Source: Entoloma clypeatum
Taxonomy: Eukaryota > Basidiomycota > Agaricomycetes > Agaricales > Entolomataceae
Assembly (NCBI GenBank): GCA_963565915.1
Contig: OY751493.1
Location: forward strand, 3,906,001 to 3,970,000
Length of the DNA: 64,000 nt
Direction: 5' to 3'
A program made the position numbers and the translations under genes. Position 1 is the first letter of the stretch. Every line of letters starts with the position of its first letter. Positions 9,681 through 21,275 of the stretch are shown one piece after another. Below the pieces are notes generated by a model, which saw only the letters and a list, made by a program, of their open reading frames with translations, ran no database searches and was not told where the DNA came from.

Positions 9681-10671
9681 AAGATCACCGCCCTAGATTG
9701 CACGAAAGCACAACAATGTGATATCATAACGGAGGAGGATAAAGAACTCGCACAAATATTGGATGCTTGTTCGAAGCGCCCACGTCTGTTCCGAGCGGCA
9801 TCACTTAGTCTCCGTGGCTGACATTATACATATAGACACAGATGATAAGGGCATCGCTGGCGATCTGCTGAAGTCTGCTGATTGTCATGAGCAGTTATTT
9901 TTGCTCTGCCAGTTGTAGCCAGTTGTTGTTATTGCTTGCACTTATACTTCCGCATCGTAGAGTTCCGACAATGGATGTCGGATCTTCACTTGAAGATCCG
10001 AGCAGCACGACCTAGCACGGCCTTGGGCTATCGAGGGCTGACAGGACCGTTACACCTAGCAACATCCATCGAACGCAGATCCTATCCACTTCAGGCTTTA
10101 ACTGGCTTTAAGTTTTGCGATGCAACCCTCCGGGCTCGAGGTCCGCTTGGCCGCATTCCATGACTGTCATAGGATCTGCACGACTCTTCCCTTTTATATC
10201 GCTTGCGGAGTCGCCTCATGGTTGAGGGGTACCTGAAAACAATCTTATCAGCCTCGTTGAAAGCTCCTTCCAGCTGCTTCCTTGGTGTTGGGACCCTGCA
10301 TAGCTATCTTGGACAACCGAGTCATAACTTGCTTGCTGTTTTGGAGGCCCGCTGGACGATACATAATTCCAATTTCCAAGACTCCTCCCGCAATGATAAG
10401 AATCGGGGTATCTGTCGTGCCTTGAACTCGGCTCACGCAGTGCAACATCGAGAATCCATCCCCTTGCGGAAACGCAGCAAGTAGCAGGGTCCTGCTGGAA
10501 AGGGATCTCACCACCCGCTCTATCAGCTTCTGAGAACTTATGACTCCATGGCCGCTGAACCAAATGATTATAGGCTCAAGCCCGCAACATTATTTATATA
10601 CTTGCGGGTGTTCAAGAGAAATGATGCTACTCGTGCCCGCTCCTTGACCTCTCAAAGACCGTTTCATCCCA
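9681..10671. other. intergenic region upstream of the seven-helix gene
   Basis: Overlapping open frames of up to about 115 codons exist on both strands near 10200-10560, but none shows a recognisable domain or coherent splicing. The promoter of the downstream gene should lie in its right part; TTATATA occurs at about 10592. No other signal is recognised. Confidence 0.4.
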
Positions 10672-11945
10672 ATGGCCCCCAACCCCTATGCCCCAGACGA
10701 GGATGCTAACACGATATTCCTCGAGCGCACCTTCCTTGCAGGTGACTTTATCAGTGGCGTAGGATACGGTATGTGATCGAACTTCATACAAGCATCCCAA
10801 TCCGTTAAATCCATGGATTTGTTGACAGGAATCCAGCTGGTGCTATACACTTCCTGTGCATCGTACCTCTGGAAAACCAGGAAAACTCAATCAAAGTCGA
10901 TGTTTCTTCTGTGTTATATTACCCTCCTGCTCTGCATCGAAACGATCTACCAAATCGTGCAGGCCCGCACCGTGCAAATCGTGTACGTCGATAATCGCAA
11001 CTACCCAGGGGGCCCATGGGCATATTTCATGGCGACGCAAAATCTCGCCATCAACGTCATTTACTTGGCTTCTTACTTTGTGTTGACCTTTTTATCTGAC
11101 TTGCTTGTGGTATGCATGTCCACCTTCTAAGAAAGGCTTGCGCTGATATTCAATGCTTAGTTCTGGAGATGTTGGGTGATCTGGGCCGGTTTTGGGAGGC
11201 AGGGCGCATTTCTCGCAACAGCGTTCCCTGCTCTCATGCTTCTGGCATCTTTTGGTAAGTGTATGCTCGCCCAAAAAGGCGCAGACAAAGCTAATTTTAT
11301 TTGGGTGTCCGATCCAAGCCATGGGCACTCTTTGGACCCTTCAGTCAAGTCAACCAGGGCTTTCCTTCTACAGCGCTCTTCCCCTTGCCTACGGAACATC
11401 CTACTACGCGATTTCTTTGGGCGCTAACATTGTCCTAACTGTACTGATCATGACCCGCCTACTACTGTACCGCCGAACCGTCGTGCGAAGCCTCTCAAAA
11501 GACCACGCAAGAGAGTACACTTCACTGGCCACCATTGTCATCGAATCGGCATCGCTCTATTCAATTTTTTCCATCCTATTTCTCATCACTTATGCCCTCA
11601 ACAATCCCATGAATCAAATCTTCCTGAGCATCGCAAACTCTGCACAGGTCAGTTCGCGTTGAATATTTCACCGCTGAACCGTTATGCCCATCCTCTTTGC
11701 AGCAAATTGCGAACTATCTGATCATCTACCGCGTTGCTCAAGGCCGTGGTTGGCGCAGCGCCCCGACGACGAAAATTACGACTGGGATGAGTTTCGCCGA
11801 GGCCCCACAGTCTACAGGGGACGGGGAGAATAGACGGTATACGATCTCTCATATTGAGATTCCTGAGAAAAACGGGCGCTTGCTTCCTCCAACCCACGAC
11901 GAACTAGTATTTCATTCTAGCACGACTGTTGACGGACAAGTTTGA
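10672..11945 (+). CDS. seven-helix integral membrane protein of an agaric family
   Basis: Five exons are supported: 10672-10768, 10829-11109, 11161-11254, 11319-11647 and 11703-11945. The protein is about 347 residues. It starts MAPNPYAPDEDANTIFLERT and has about seven hydrophobic segments, including the LCYITLLLCIETIYQIV, VIYLASYFVLTFL and ANIVLTVLIMTRLLLYRR helices. It has the YRVAQGRGW motif after the last helix and a polar cytoplasmic tail ending HSSTTVDGQV. This layout is seen in a large, uncharacterised family of receptor-like proteins in mushrooms, expanded in many genomes. I know of no assigned ligand or reaction. A decayed copy lies upstream at 9170-9680. It could be a GPCR-like receptor, but no diagnostic GPCR residues are evident. 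Confidence 0.85.
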
Positions 11946-12492
11946 TTTACATAACTAGCGACGACTTTTATTGGACTAACGATCGTAATATTATTCGCGT
12001 TGCAACTTCACTGTTCGATCAGTTTATCGGAACAGGTGAGAAGGATAATGTTGCCGCAATAGTTCATATAAAGGCGGGAGGAGTGAGACAATGAAAGTAC
12101 TTATGGGCGCTGGACTGACAACCGAGGGCGGTGCCGCCTGTGAATACGATGAGCAATGTTTCATGTTCTAAGGATTTGCATGACCCACCGATGTGAATTC
12201 CACCAATGACGTGCTGCAAACGCCCCAATGCACCGCTGGAGTCGGACGAATTTACAACGCGACGCGTCGTTGCACGTGACAACCGCGTCATCAGATCACG
12301 TCTCCGAGTTTGAACTTTTTTCTCAAGGTTGAAAAAAAGATGGACTGGCAAGTTTCACACCCAGCCGCCGGGCCTTTCATTTGGGAGAGGCACAGGTTTC
12401 AAGGTTGATATTTTATCCTACTACCCCCGGCGGTCACCCGTTGCAGTCACCTTTCACCCCCCGAGACTCCGAGTCGGACGAGGAATTTAGAC
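11946..12492. other. intergenic spacer
   Basis: It holds the 3' flank of the seven-helix gene and the promoter of the acidic protein gene. A palindromic ACGCGTCG-type stretch and a CACGTG-like element (GCACGTGAC) occur near 12260-12280. No gene is recognised. Confidence 0.4.
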
Positions 12493-13063
12493 ATGCCAGA
12501 ACCCGAAGGCACTGAGACCCTTGCTGAGACCCAGAACGGCGTCGAGGAGGAGAATGAGGCTGATGAGGAGAGTGACGAGTATGAGGTCGAGGAGGTATGG
12601 CGAGCTCATAATCGTAGACTTCAACCACTGAGGGCTCTTTCCAGGACGACACATATGCGGAGGTAGAGGGGGAAGCAGATGACGATGAGTACGAAGAAGA
12701 TGAAGAAGAAGAGGATGCTCCAGAAGAAGTATCTTCTTATCATTGGTTATCTAGTTATCCATGAGCTGAACCACTTTGCATAACAGAAAACAGGCAGCTT
12801 GACTGCGTTGTTATTGTCAGATGTAGATTTTTTTTTTCTTCCTAATTGCCCCTCTAGAACAACGCTAATCCAGTTTTGTTCTGTAGCCAAATCGTGCCTA
12901 CGGAGATGACGAGGAAGAAGATTATGACGAGGATGGTGAAGACGAGGAACCAGAAGCTGCAGCTGAGCCACCCGCGAAGAAAAGGTCCAGAGACGAGGCT
13001 GTGGAGGAGGGCGTTGAAGAGAAAGCAGAGGAAGAAACCGAAGCCAAGAAAGTCAAGATTTGA
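12493..13063 (+). CDS. small highly acidic protein with C-terminal nuclear-localisation-like motifs
   Basis: Three exons, 12493-12594, 12645-12728 and 12887-13063, give 120 residues. The first two thirds are almost entirely Glu and Asp with Tyr (for example DDDEYEEDEEEE). The end carries basic motifs (PPAKKRS, KKVKI) of nuclear-localisation type. All splice junctions keep frame with GT...AG ends. I recognise no domain; the composition resembles histone-binding or nucleolar acidic proteins, but that is inference only. It converges on the FMN-binding protein gene with 127 bp between stops. Confidence 0.7.
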
Positions 13064-13190
13064 GCACTTGATCGTTAGAGTTGGACATTTGCCGAGATCG
13101 ATCGTTGACCTCATTGTAAAGTGTTATTGTTTGATTATTGTCTGTACCGGAATCTATCGTTGTAGATATCAACTTGAAGGTATGAATTGT

Positions 13191-13950
13191 TTAAGGGACA
13201 AGAAGTTCCGAGTCCCAACCTCCATCCTTCGTGGGCCAGAACCTTGTGCGTCGGTTGGGCGCGATACCGAGCTCCAAGTAATCGACTTCCATAGGTTCTA
13301 TGACCAGAAGCGCAAAGTTCTCCAATGCGGTAGTCCAATTCTGCTTCGCTCTTTCATCATCATTGTCCTTGGGTTCCTCCACGTTTCCGGGCCAAGACTT
13401 TTCTTGCTCGTAGTCTTCCAGACGACTGCCTGGGACAGGTCGACACCAGCTGGCCTTCATGTGTCCACTGAGGCCCTTGAACACCTCCTTCCTTTTCTCC
13501 TCCCAATCAAAGCCCTCCAAAGTTAGTGTTGCAATAGCGCTTCCCTTTGCCGCGATTTTGATATTGTACAAGAAATGCTTGCAGAGGTCATTGGAAGGTG
13601 CGGGTACCAGGTAAGCTAAACCAGAGACGCGGAACTGTTCTTGTGTGGCTTCGATCCACCAAGCAAGCTGAACATGGGGATTGGAAATGATCTGGGATGT
13701 TTTCGGAGAACGGATATCGGTGGTGGACACAAGAAGCGGGAGAGACGGGTTGGATGAGGGCAAGAGAAAGTCGCGGAAGATGTGGGAACGAACGAAAGGA
13801 AGAGGTGATGAGGGGTCAACGGATGCGAGTTGGATGACTAGGCAAGAGCCTCAGATAAAGGTGTGTGCTGGATTAAAGATACCTACCAACAGCGTTTTTA
13901 TGTTCTGCTATGGCTGTGGCGATTGCCGTCTTCCAGTGTGGGACTGCCAT
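13191..13950 (-). CDS. pyridoxamine 5'-phosphate oxidase-like FMN-binding split-barrel protein
   Basis: Two exons, 13950-13887 and 13837-13191, are joined by an intron starting GTAGGT and give 236 residues. The N-terminus MAVPHWKTAI, followed by VVIQLASVD, FVRSHIFRDF and then SPKTSQI and HVQLAWWI, matches the Alr4036-type pyridoxamine-phosphate-oxidase family, which binds flavin in a split beta-barrel. The C-terminal part ends with an RTRFWPTKDGGW segment, comparable to the terminal Arg/Trp region of the family. Such proteins are assumed to be flavin-dependent oxidoreductases; the substrate is unknown for the fungal members. It is not the canonical PdxH, so a direct role in vitamin B6 synthesis should not be assumed. 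Confidence 0.85.
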
Positions 13951-14011
13951 CGGTGTTGCTACTTAAAGATGGTGCATCCCATGACATCATCGACTCGGAG
14001 CATCTCTTGAC

Positions 14012-14445
14012 ATGTCCAACAAATCAAAAGTTGAAATCCCAAAAATCTACGAGGCCGAAGACCAGAGGTTACTATCACCTTGTATCATGGTGGAATTTAC
14101 CCCCCAATTTACAATAGAATCGTTCGGTCAACATCTGATGAAGCAGCGCTTAACAAGCCTTTCCTTGATTTTGATTCCAAGTATGTCTAATCATTTTCCA
14201 CTGAGTCCCGAATCGACCTCAAAGGTGTCATGTACAGCGACCATCATCAAAACTTAGGGGAGAAGTTAGACGCAATAAGGGAACATCCCAACCTCCTCGA
14301 AGAAAACAGGAAAACAGTCCACAATCCTCTGGACCGTGCTCACGCGCATCTACGTGAGCCCTCGCGTGGTACATTGATTGATGCAGAACTTTGGGAAGAG
14401 GACCAAGAGCTGTTGAGGAAGAAGGAAAATAAATCAAAGTCATGA
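14012..14445 (+). CDS. possible small hypothetical protein
   Basis: The reading frame starting MSNKSKVEIPKIYEAEDQ at 14012 can be joined, by a 44-bp intron at 14181-14224 (GTATGT...AAAG), to a clearly coding-like C-terminus (LGEKLDAIREHPNLLEEN...ENKSKS) that stops at 14445. An alternative frame from about 14035 to 14180 (containing YHGGIYPPIYNRIV) also looks coding but does not join in phase. The exon structure is therefore unresolved and the product is unknown. It lies only 61 bp from the divergent FMN-binding gene start, so the two may share a promoter. Confidence 0.35.
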
Positions 14446-14961
14446 AAAGTCAGCTCGGCCTCGAGTACTGCAGCCAGTTTCATTACATATTGATCATGAA
14501 TACAGAGACCGTCGGCGGCTATCCCTGAGTTGGTGTTGGTGTACATACGCACGTACGTATCGATCACCATGGTTTTACATAAAGGTTCCTGCATTTACAG
14601 ACTGCTTACTGACCCTGCATTTAAAAGTACAATACCATCAACTGTACATGTCAGAGAGGAAACACTTCTCCCAGAGCCAGGGCCGGCAGAGGCCGAGTGG
14701 GAACGCGTTGAGAATGAATTCAATGGTTCAAATAGGAATGTTCCCCGATCTTTCATTTGCAATTATGCTCCCTTATTTCGTAGACGTTGATAAAAACCTT
14801 TCGACGGAATTAATTTCACTCGTAAGTAAGTATGATCCAAGGGCAACGCGTGCACGTGATAGCATACGCGTGCGCGCGCGTGTAAAGTTTGGTTGATGAA
14901 TCAACTGTTCGTTTCATAAATAGTGCAACACCGTTCAGACGGATTCAATTCTTCCTCAACC
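14446..14961. other. intergenic region upstream of the homeobox gene
   Basis: No gene is recognised. An alternating purine-pyrimidine run (CGTGCGCGCGCGTG) lies near 14868-14881, and a CGTACGTACGT-like run near 14549-14558, about 80 and 400 bp before the start codon. Confidence 0.4.
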
Positions 14962-15803
14962 ATGCACCCCACGCCCCTCTCGAGGACCTCCTCCGTGGCA
15001 AGCATATCCTCCTCAGACGATCCCGGCCTGAGCACAGGTCCCCTCACCGTCTCGCGCCGCACCCGTAAACGCTTCACCAACGTTCAACTCACGATCCTCG
15101 AGGATGCCTTTCACCAAAACTCACACCCCTCCCGCGACCAGCGCGAAGCTCTCGCAAAGCAGGGTGGAATGTATGTGACTTGGTCTCAAAACGGGTCGGA
15201 CATTGACCCCACCCACCGGACTTTAGGGAGACAAAGTCCGTCACAATCTGGTTCCAGAACAAGCGCCAGACGGAGCGCAAGGTTGCCATGAACAACGCGA
15301 ACAATCCCGCTCGGAGCAACAACTCCCAGACCTCGTCATCTCCGCTCACCGGCCGGTCCGCTTCGTCGCGTCCTTCCCTCGACAGCGTCGCTTCCCGATC
15401 AGAACTCCGCATGGCGCCGCCACGCACACCCACGCGTAAATCCGACTCAACTGCGCCACTCTGGGAAAATATGCCTTCGTCGCCTGTCGCCCCCGTCAGC
15501 CCACCCCTGGGCAAGTCAAAAAGGACCCTGGAATGGGCATGCGCTGCCGCGAGACATTCCGACAAAAATGGCGTGGCATCCTCTAGGCGCCGCCGGGTAC
15601 ACAAGGAGAAGGAACGAACGGAGTCGACGGACGAAGACATGGACGCTATCATCACGCCGTCTGGTACTTTGGGCGCCGAAGACATCAGATGGACGACGCA
15701 GCCAGATGGACGGCTGACTGCGTATCCCGAAGGGGTTCAGGACGACGATATGATGAAGGCGGCATTGACCCTCTGCGGGTTGGGGCGGTATTCACGTTCA
15801 TGA
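14962..15803 (+). CDS. homeodomain transcription factor
   Basis: Two exons, 14962-15170 and 15227-15803, give 261 residues. A single homeodomain spans about residues 32-92: RRTRKRF arm, LTILEDAFHQNSHPS in helices 1-2, and the recognition helix VTIWFQNKRQTERK with the invariant W, F, N and R. The 56-bp intron falls between helix 2 and the recognition helix. The rest is Ser/Pro-rich, probably disordered, with a basic KRRRVHKEKE-like patch (SSRRRRVHKEKERTE). It lacks the three-residue TALE insertion. Homeodomain factors of this kind regulate development in mushrooms. It is not accompanied by a partner homeobox gene, so a mating-type A locus role is unlikely. A GTG 39 bp upstream is in frame, but the ATG is the better start. 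Confidence 0.9.
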
Positions 15804-16111
15804 CATGGATGGGACAAAAAGTCTATTTATCACTTTATTCTTATAACAGCATCACGATCCCTCAGGAATGGCATTGAACACTTTCGGATACCCTTTCATA
15901 CTTTCGTTCTCTACAGGGGCCAAAAAACAAAAACCTCATCTCCTCTTTCTTAGTATGGTGGGTACAAAAGGAGAGTTATTGTATTTTAATCCATGTACCT
16001 TGCACACCTCCCTCAGAGCGCAATACAAAACTATAAAATAAACCAATTTGCAACCAATACCCATATAATAAACACATTCCAAATGAAAAAGGAAAAAAGG
16101 CAACGCCGTCA
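15804..16111. other. convergent 3' flanks
   Basis: This is AT-rich sequence between two converging genes, containing AATAAA-like words (AAAATAAACC near 16035) suited to polyadenylation. No gene is seen. Confidence 0.5.
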
Positions 16112-19100
16112 CTAATCCACAGCATCCAAGCGTTCCCCCACCGAAGTTAACCCACTTCTCAGATTCCGCACTCGTTCTTCAACGATATCCAGCGTCTGCT
16201 GGAGCTCCGCAATCTGTTCTTGCCAGCTAAGACTCCTACCGCTCGACACAGCAGGATGCTCAGGCGCGGCCGGCGCCTGAACCTTGGCCACCCCAAGCTC
16301 ATCCCACAGCGCAGTCACAACACCCTGCACCAACTTCTCCCTCTCCTCCTCCTTTTTCAATATCTTCCTCCTCACCACCTCCTCCCTGCCACCCACCAGC
16401 GTAAGCGTCCATAGATTGCTGAGCACCAGCCCCACAATCACAAAATACAGAATCGTCGTCGTCGTCGACTGTTCCCATGCCTCCTTGACGAGCTCCAGCG
16501 CGCCCACGGTGCTCTGCTTCGCGACCTGTGACGCGCCTGAGAACGTCTCGTATGCCCATTGCAGACCGCGCCGGTTCCGGTCGTGCTCACGCCGCTTGCG
16601 CTCGTCCTCTTGTGAAGGTGGCGCAATCTCAGTGCTGACCGGCGCCGTAGGCGTAACCTCCCTCGTCACAACCAATGACACGACTGCAGGGTCAATGCCT
16701 TCGGGAACGAACTCGGACTGGTGCTCCTCGATATATGCGCGCATGGCCTTCTCCAAGTCGCAGTGGTAGACTTTCTGCCCGTCGATGGCCGATCTTTCGA
16801 TGATCCCTATGGAAGATTGAATTGCTAAGATGACCCTACCACGCCATGAAAACAACTTACCCTTGATAAAGCTCCTGCCTGTCCACTCTACTTGGGTCGT
16901 GACGACGATTTTTGTTGACACGGCGCTGGCCCACATAATACACGTTCTTGTCTTGACTGCGAAAACGTTGCCGCTTGGGACTTCCGGTGTCCGTGTAGTT
17001 GTCAACATCGTCAGATAGTCTTCAAAGTCGCAGTGTACAGTCTCATCCCTGATTTCACATTTGGTCTGTTTAGGGCCAAGACTGCCATTTAGTGGCTTGA
17101 TGTACGACATGTTTCGAGCAAGCAGGATGGAACCAGGCTCAACCGGTGCCCAATCCGAAATTTGAATATCTTTGTGGATTTAGCATATAGGTCAACGTTT
17201 TCAAGGACGCTATAGGAGGCAAACTCACCTAGCAGTTTCTGGTTGACGGCCATAAAGTCCTTCATGAATCCACTGGCAAAAATTAGGTTATGAATTCGTT
17301 CAGGCGTTCCGGGAACAACCGCTTCGAGCGCCGTTTCACTATAATGCTCTCCCGCTTTTCCACAAGCACACTGCGTCGCCTTCCGAGCCGGGAGTGTGTT
17401 GGTGACGGCACCATTGAGATTTTGCGCCACTTGGTCGATTACCCGCGCACCGTACGAGCCACGGCCACTGGAGATGCTGGCCGCGTCTTGCCGTTCAAGT
17501 TTCCATATGTTATAGATGACGTCGAATGTAGTGTCGCGCGACAAGAAGGAAGCAAAAGTGTATTTCGCCTGGCGTGTGGTGATCTGGATCCCGTTGGGGA
17601 TGACGAAGGCAGTCATCTTCTTCTCCATGCTGGTAATTTCATTTATGGGGATAGAGAGCTTTTAAGCGCGTAAGATTAGGCTTGCGAATCCGTGGAATGA
17701 ATAACAAGCACACGTACATCCGTGATCCAGCCGAAGATGTTGGCGTGGAAGCATACGTGGTTCTCAGAGATGTAGATTCGGCCCTGGATGAGGATCTCTC
17801 TCTGCAACGCGCATCCGTAATCTAACAGTCAACCCCTGTTAATCAAAGATAATTTCTTCCAGGTCAAAAAAATAGGTTCACCATCAATGAGATAATCTCC
17901 TTCGGGCACATTAGAAAAGAGGTCATGGAAATCTGCATTCCGCCTATTGCTGGCAACGGCAAATCCTGTGACAGGTATATTGTCCTCTCCTAAATCCAAA
18001 TCCATCAAATCATCTTCAGAGTCCGACCCCCCATCGTCATCGGAGCCGCTCTCCTCCAACCCAGAATAATACTCGGGTCGGTCATCACCATAATATTCAG
18101 AGTTGTTGTCACTATACACCGACATAGCGGTGCGGCTACGAGGCAAAGAAGTTGCTGACCGAATTGCCTTTTTGGACGTGGCAGGTGCCATTTCGGTGGA
18201 CTTGCTTTTCACATGGCGAGAGGACATACTGGGAGCAGCGCTGTAGGGAGGTGAGCCAGAAGCCCGCTGCTTGCGACTGGTGACAGGCGAATTTGAGGAT
18301 GTGCTCGCTGCTGCGGACAAATGAGCTTGCTGGCCTGCGGTAAGGCTGTGATTGGCAAGTGAGAGGCTCGAAGCGGCGATAGCGCTAGCCAGGCCGGTTG
18401 GCTTCTTTGTCGCTGTTGGGCGACGCCAGGATCGTTTCTTTTCTTTGGCCTGGCTGGCGGCGGACGCGACGGATATGGCGTCAGTGTCACGTGTGGACCT
18501 CGCGGTGAGATAGCCCGTATCGGGTGTTGGTAATGGTGGAGGATAGTCCGGAAGGGAATTGTTCGTTGGAGATTCGGCGATGGCCTCTGGAGAATTATAG
18601 AGAGTGGTTTGGCCGTCCTGACTTCCTGTCGACTGATGCCCCCCTGGAGCAGTGGCAGCACGGGCGTGGGTGATGGTAATAGGAGGAGGGGGTTGTTTTA
18701 GGGATCTTTTTGAGGACTGCTTGCGTACGCCGTTCCCCTGCAGAAGAGATGGCATTGCCGAGGATTTGAGGGGCCCCGGTTGGTTTACGTGGGGGATCGC
18801 CGTTTGGGATTGAGGTGACGTGGAAGATGGCGTCGACTGTTGTGACGACTTTGGTGTTTTTGGTGACAAGCTTCGGGTTGTTGCAACTGTTGGTGTTGGA
18901 AGGTTGTCTTCGTTGGCTTGGAGGGATGTTTTGGATGAGGCTCTGGAAACGGTACGACCTCTGGAACTTGAATTCGAAATTGTACGAGTTCGAGGACTGG
19001 GATTGTGATCGCGGTTTGGCGACACGTTGCTTCGGTGATCCCCTGAGCTCCTGATGCTCGTGTGAGAGCTGCTAGGAGACAGACTTTTGTTGTCGGTAAT

Positions 19101-19406
19101 GAGAGGTGATGGCGGTATAACGGTCACACTTGGAAAAGTGCTGTCGGAATCATGACCTGGGTCATCAACACCGTCGACGTTGGTGGTGACAAAGGATGGA
19201 ATGCGATTCTCTTGTTCTGCTGTTGGTGTCGCTTCGTGGTTGGGTGCTGTAGGTCGAGGTGGAAGGGGAGGTGGATGGGTGGTGGATGGGGCTCTGCTGC
19301 GGGACTTTGTGGACGTGCTGGACCTTGGGGATTGTTCGCCAGAGCCAGATCGTTCGCGGGAGTGGGCTGGCGCTCGGACGAGTTTAGACAGGAAACTCGG
19401 TGCCAT
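16112..19406 (-). CDS. LAM/GRAMD1-like sterol-transfer protein (GRAM, VASt, one membrane helix)
   Basis: Five exons (19406-17882, 17821-17718, 17658-17229, 17169-16861 and 16806-16112) give 1020 residues. The first about 480 residues are Ser/Pro/Thr-rich and disordered. The GRAM domain follows (FHDLFSNVPEGDYLID, then ISENHVCFHANIFGWITD and FVIPNGIQITTRQAKYTF), then the VASt/StART-like domain (SETALEAVVPG to EWTGRSFIKG), a linker, and a single membrane helix (ILYFVIVGLVLSNLWTLTLV, about residue 910-930). A short coiled coil ends the protein (IAELQQTLDIVEERVRNL). Yeast Lam/Ysp and animal Aster proteins with this order sit in the ER at membrane contacts and move sterol from the plasma membrane. 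An upstream in-frame ATG at 19448 is possible; the one at 19406 gives MAPSFLSKL. Confidence 0.88.
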
Positions 19407-19642
19407 CACGTCGAATATAACCCCCCAGATTCTAGTATCGCACTCCAAAAGGCCGCCTTGAAGCCGTCTGTCTCAGCGATCCAACAGCCGCACACGTCGG
19501 AGCTGACGGGCAGGAAAAGGTATTTTCGTTGAGCCGAAAAATATCAACAAATCCTTCCCACTGGTGTTGATGGCAAGTTGACGACTGCATATCGCGTGAT
19601 CGTTCCTCAGTGGCAAGTAATGTTATTGGTACTGTATAGAGT

Positions 19643-21275
19643 CTACATAGAGGGCGAACTTGGAGCGGATGTTACCTCAAGGCGCGTGACTTCCTGAGCG
19701 CGGACATGACGAAATGTTTCGTAAAACGTGTTGGTGAGTGTCCATAAATCGTCAGATGGGTTGTTTTCTGCGCTGATGAATATCTCCTCCTCGGTACATA
19801 TATCAGATAAGAATGCGGCAACTCTGGGTGGATCGATGATGGAAGAAGAAAGTACGCCGAAATATCTCAGGCAGTCGGAGGAGACCTCTGGGTCTACTTT
19901 TTCATAGATAGTGCAAGCGTTCATCGAAAGACATATTGACTCTAAGCCTGGGCAATATTTCGCCAATGTTTCCAGACATGCCAGTGTCGGGCGAATATTG
20001 TAATTCGGCGCGCTCGACCCTCCAAGGCTGAGTGAACTGAGCAGAGGCCAGGCCGCTGCCATACATTTGACCGCAGCGTCATCAATAGCAAGCCCACCGG
20101 ACGGAGATATGGAAACACTGGAGAAGTGACGGAAATCGAGGAGGGGTTGCAGACTGTCGAATGTGATGCAGAGGTTGGCAAGGTCATCCTTCGCAGGTTT
20201 CTCGTCATTGTCCACGATCGAGAAATTTTTCAAGGACAAATTGTCACAGTTGGCATGGATGGCGCTCAGAAGCACTGTCCATTCTCTCGACGAGCAACAT
20301 CTAGCAATGTAAATGTATAGTGATTCGAGGGATGGTGTTGATGACAGGGTGTTGATGACCGTGGTGCAAGTCGATGCATCGTTACAATTCAAGGTAAAAA
20401 ACCTCAGCGCAGGAAAAGTGCGAACGCCCTCAAACGGGGGTGGAAAAAACGACGGGTCGACATTCGAGGCTTGGACAGGCGAAAACGAGAAAATACGCAA
20501 CGCTGGAAGGGTCGCCACATGACGGTAGGCATCCGAGGACATCATACCTACCCGAAGGTCGTGAAGGTGATCCCAACCAACGAGGGCGGAAGGAACTATT
20601 GCGGTCCCGCTAGGTACTGATGCCAAAGAATTGCTAACGCCCAGATGTTTGAGGGTTGGATATCGGCCAATCAATGACGCCACAAACGTGGCTTGCATTA
20701 TGGCCGATGTCCCTATCAATTTGGTGTTGATGCTATCAATCCCGATAGCGGACCCAGATACAGATGGATAAAGGGGAAGGCGTAGTCGGGAGGCACTCCC
20801 CATTCCAACTTTTGGACATTTGGCAACAAAACTTCTCGTCCAGAAGCAGCCATATTCAACATGTCGTAGCCTAACGTCCTTGTGAGCTTGGGGCAGCAGC
20901 GTTCTATGTGTCCAATCACTCGTACAAATCGAGCGTTTGCATCAAATCTCAACCAATCTGTAGACATGATTGCGCGTCGGAATGTCTTGACCTGGGGGTC
21001 AGTATACACCTGAGTGGTATCAATGCCATCGCGCGTACCACGGGATTCTCTCCGTCGCCACCTTTGCACAAATCTGCGGGCATGCACATGATGAGAAGCG
21101 TCAAGTCCGGGATGCTGTACCAGATACACCGGCGGGCAGGTTCTGAGAAGGCTCGAGACGTTCTTGCGAGAACGCAAAGAGCTGTCGATGGGCGAGGACC
21201 CAGAGCCCCGGCAAATTCAGACGAGTGCAGGCATATCAATTGAAGAATTTCTTGGATTCGAAGGCAACGATCCAT
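19643..21275 (-). CDS. F-box/LRR-like protein
   Basis: The N-terminus MDRCLRIQEILQLICLHS with RTSRAFSEPARRCIWYSIPDL resembles the F-box of agaric ubiquitin-ligase adaptors. It is followed by leucine-rich stretches (LIGRYPTLKHLGVSNS, ITLYLGG-type turns) used for target binding. Two frame changes must be bridged: near 21010-21060 (a short GT...AG stretch ending CCACTCAG) and near 20720-20765 (a 42-bp candidate intron GTCCGC...GATAG fits in phase). Either may be a real short intron or a lesion. Product length is about 500 residues. The Cul1-Skp1 partner role is family knowledge; substrates are unknown. Confidence 0.6.

Noticed and set aside
9292..9821. Open frames of 92 and 166 codons as independent genes
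   Set aside because: They are pieces of the decayed seven-helix paralogue in shifting frames.
10203..10563. Open frames of about 90-115 codons on both strands
   Set aside because: They overlap on both strands, have no domain or splice logic, and lie in a promoter region.
14923..14961. Upstream extension of the homeobox frame
   Set aside because: It would need a GTG start; the ATG at 14962 has a normal context and the extra residues are not domain-like.
14962..15803. Mating-type A (HD1/HD2) locus
   Set aside because: Only a single homeobox gene is present, there is no divergent partner, and the flanking genes do not include the usual mitochondrial intermediate peptidase.
18209..19054. Antisense and shifted open frames inside the LAM-like gene
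   Set aside because: Shadows of a long Ser/Pro-rich exon.
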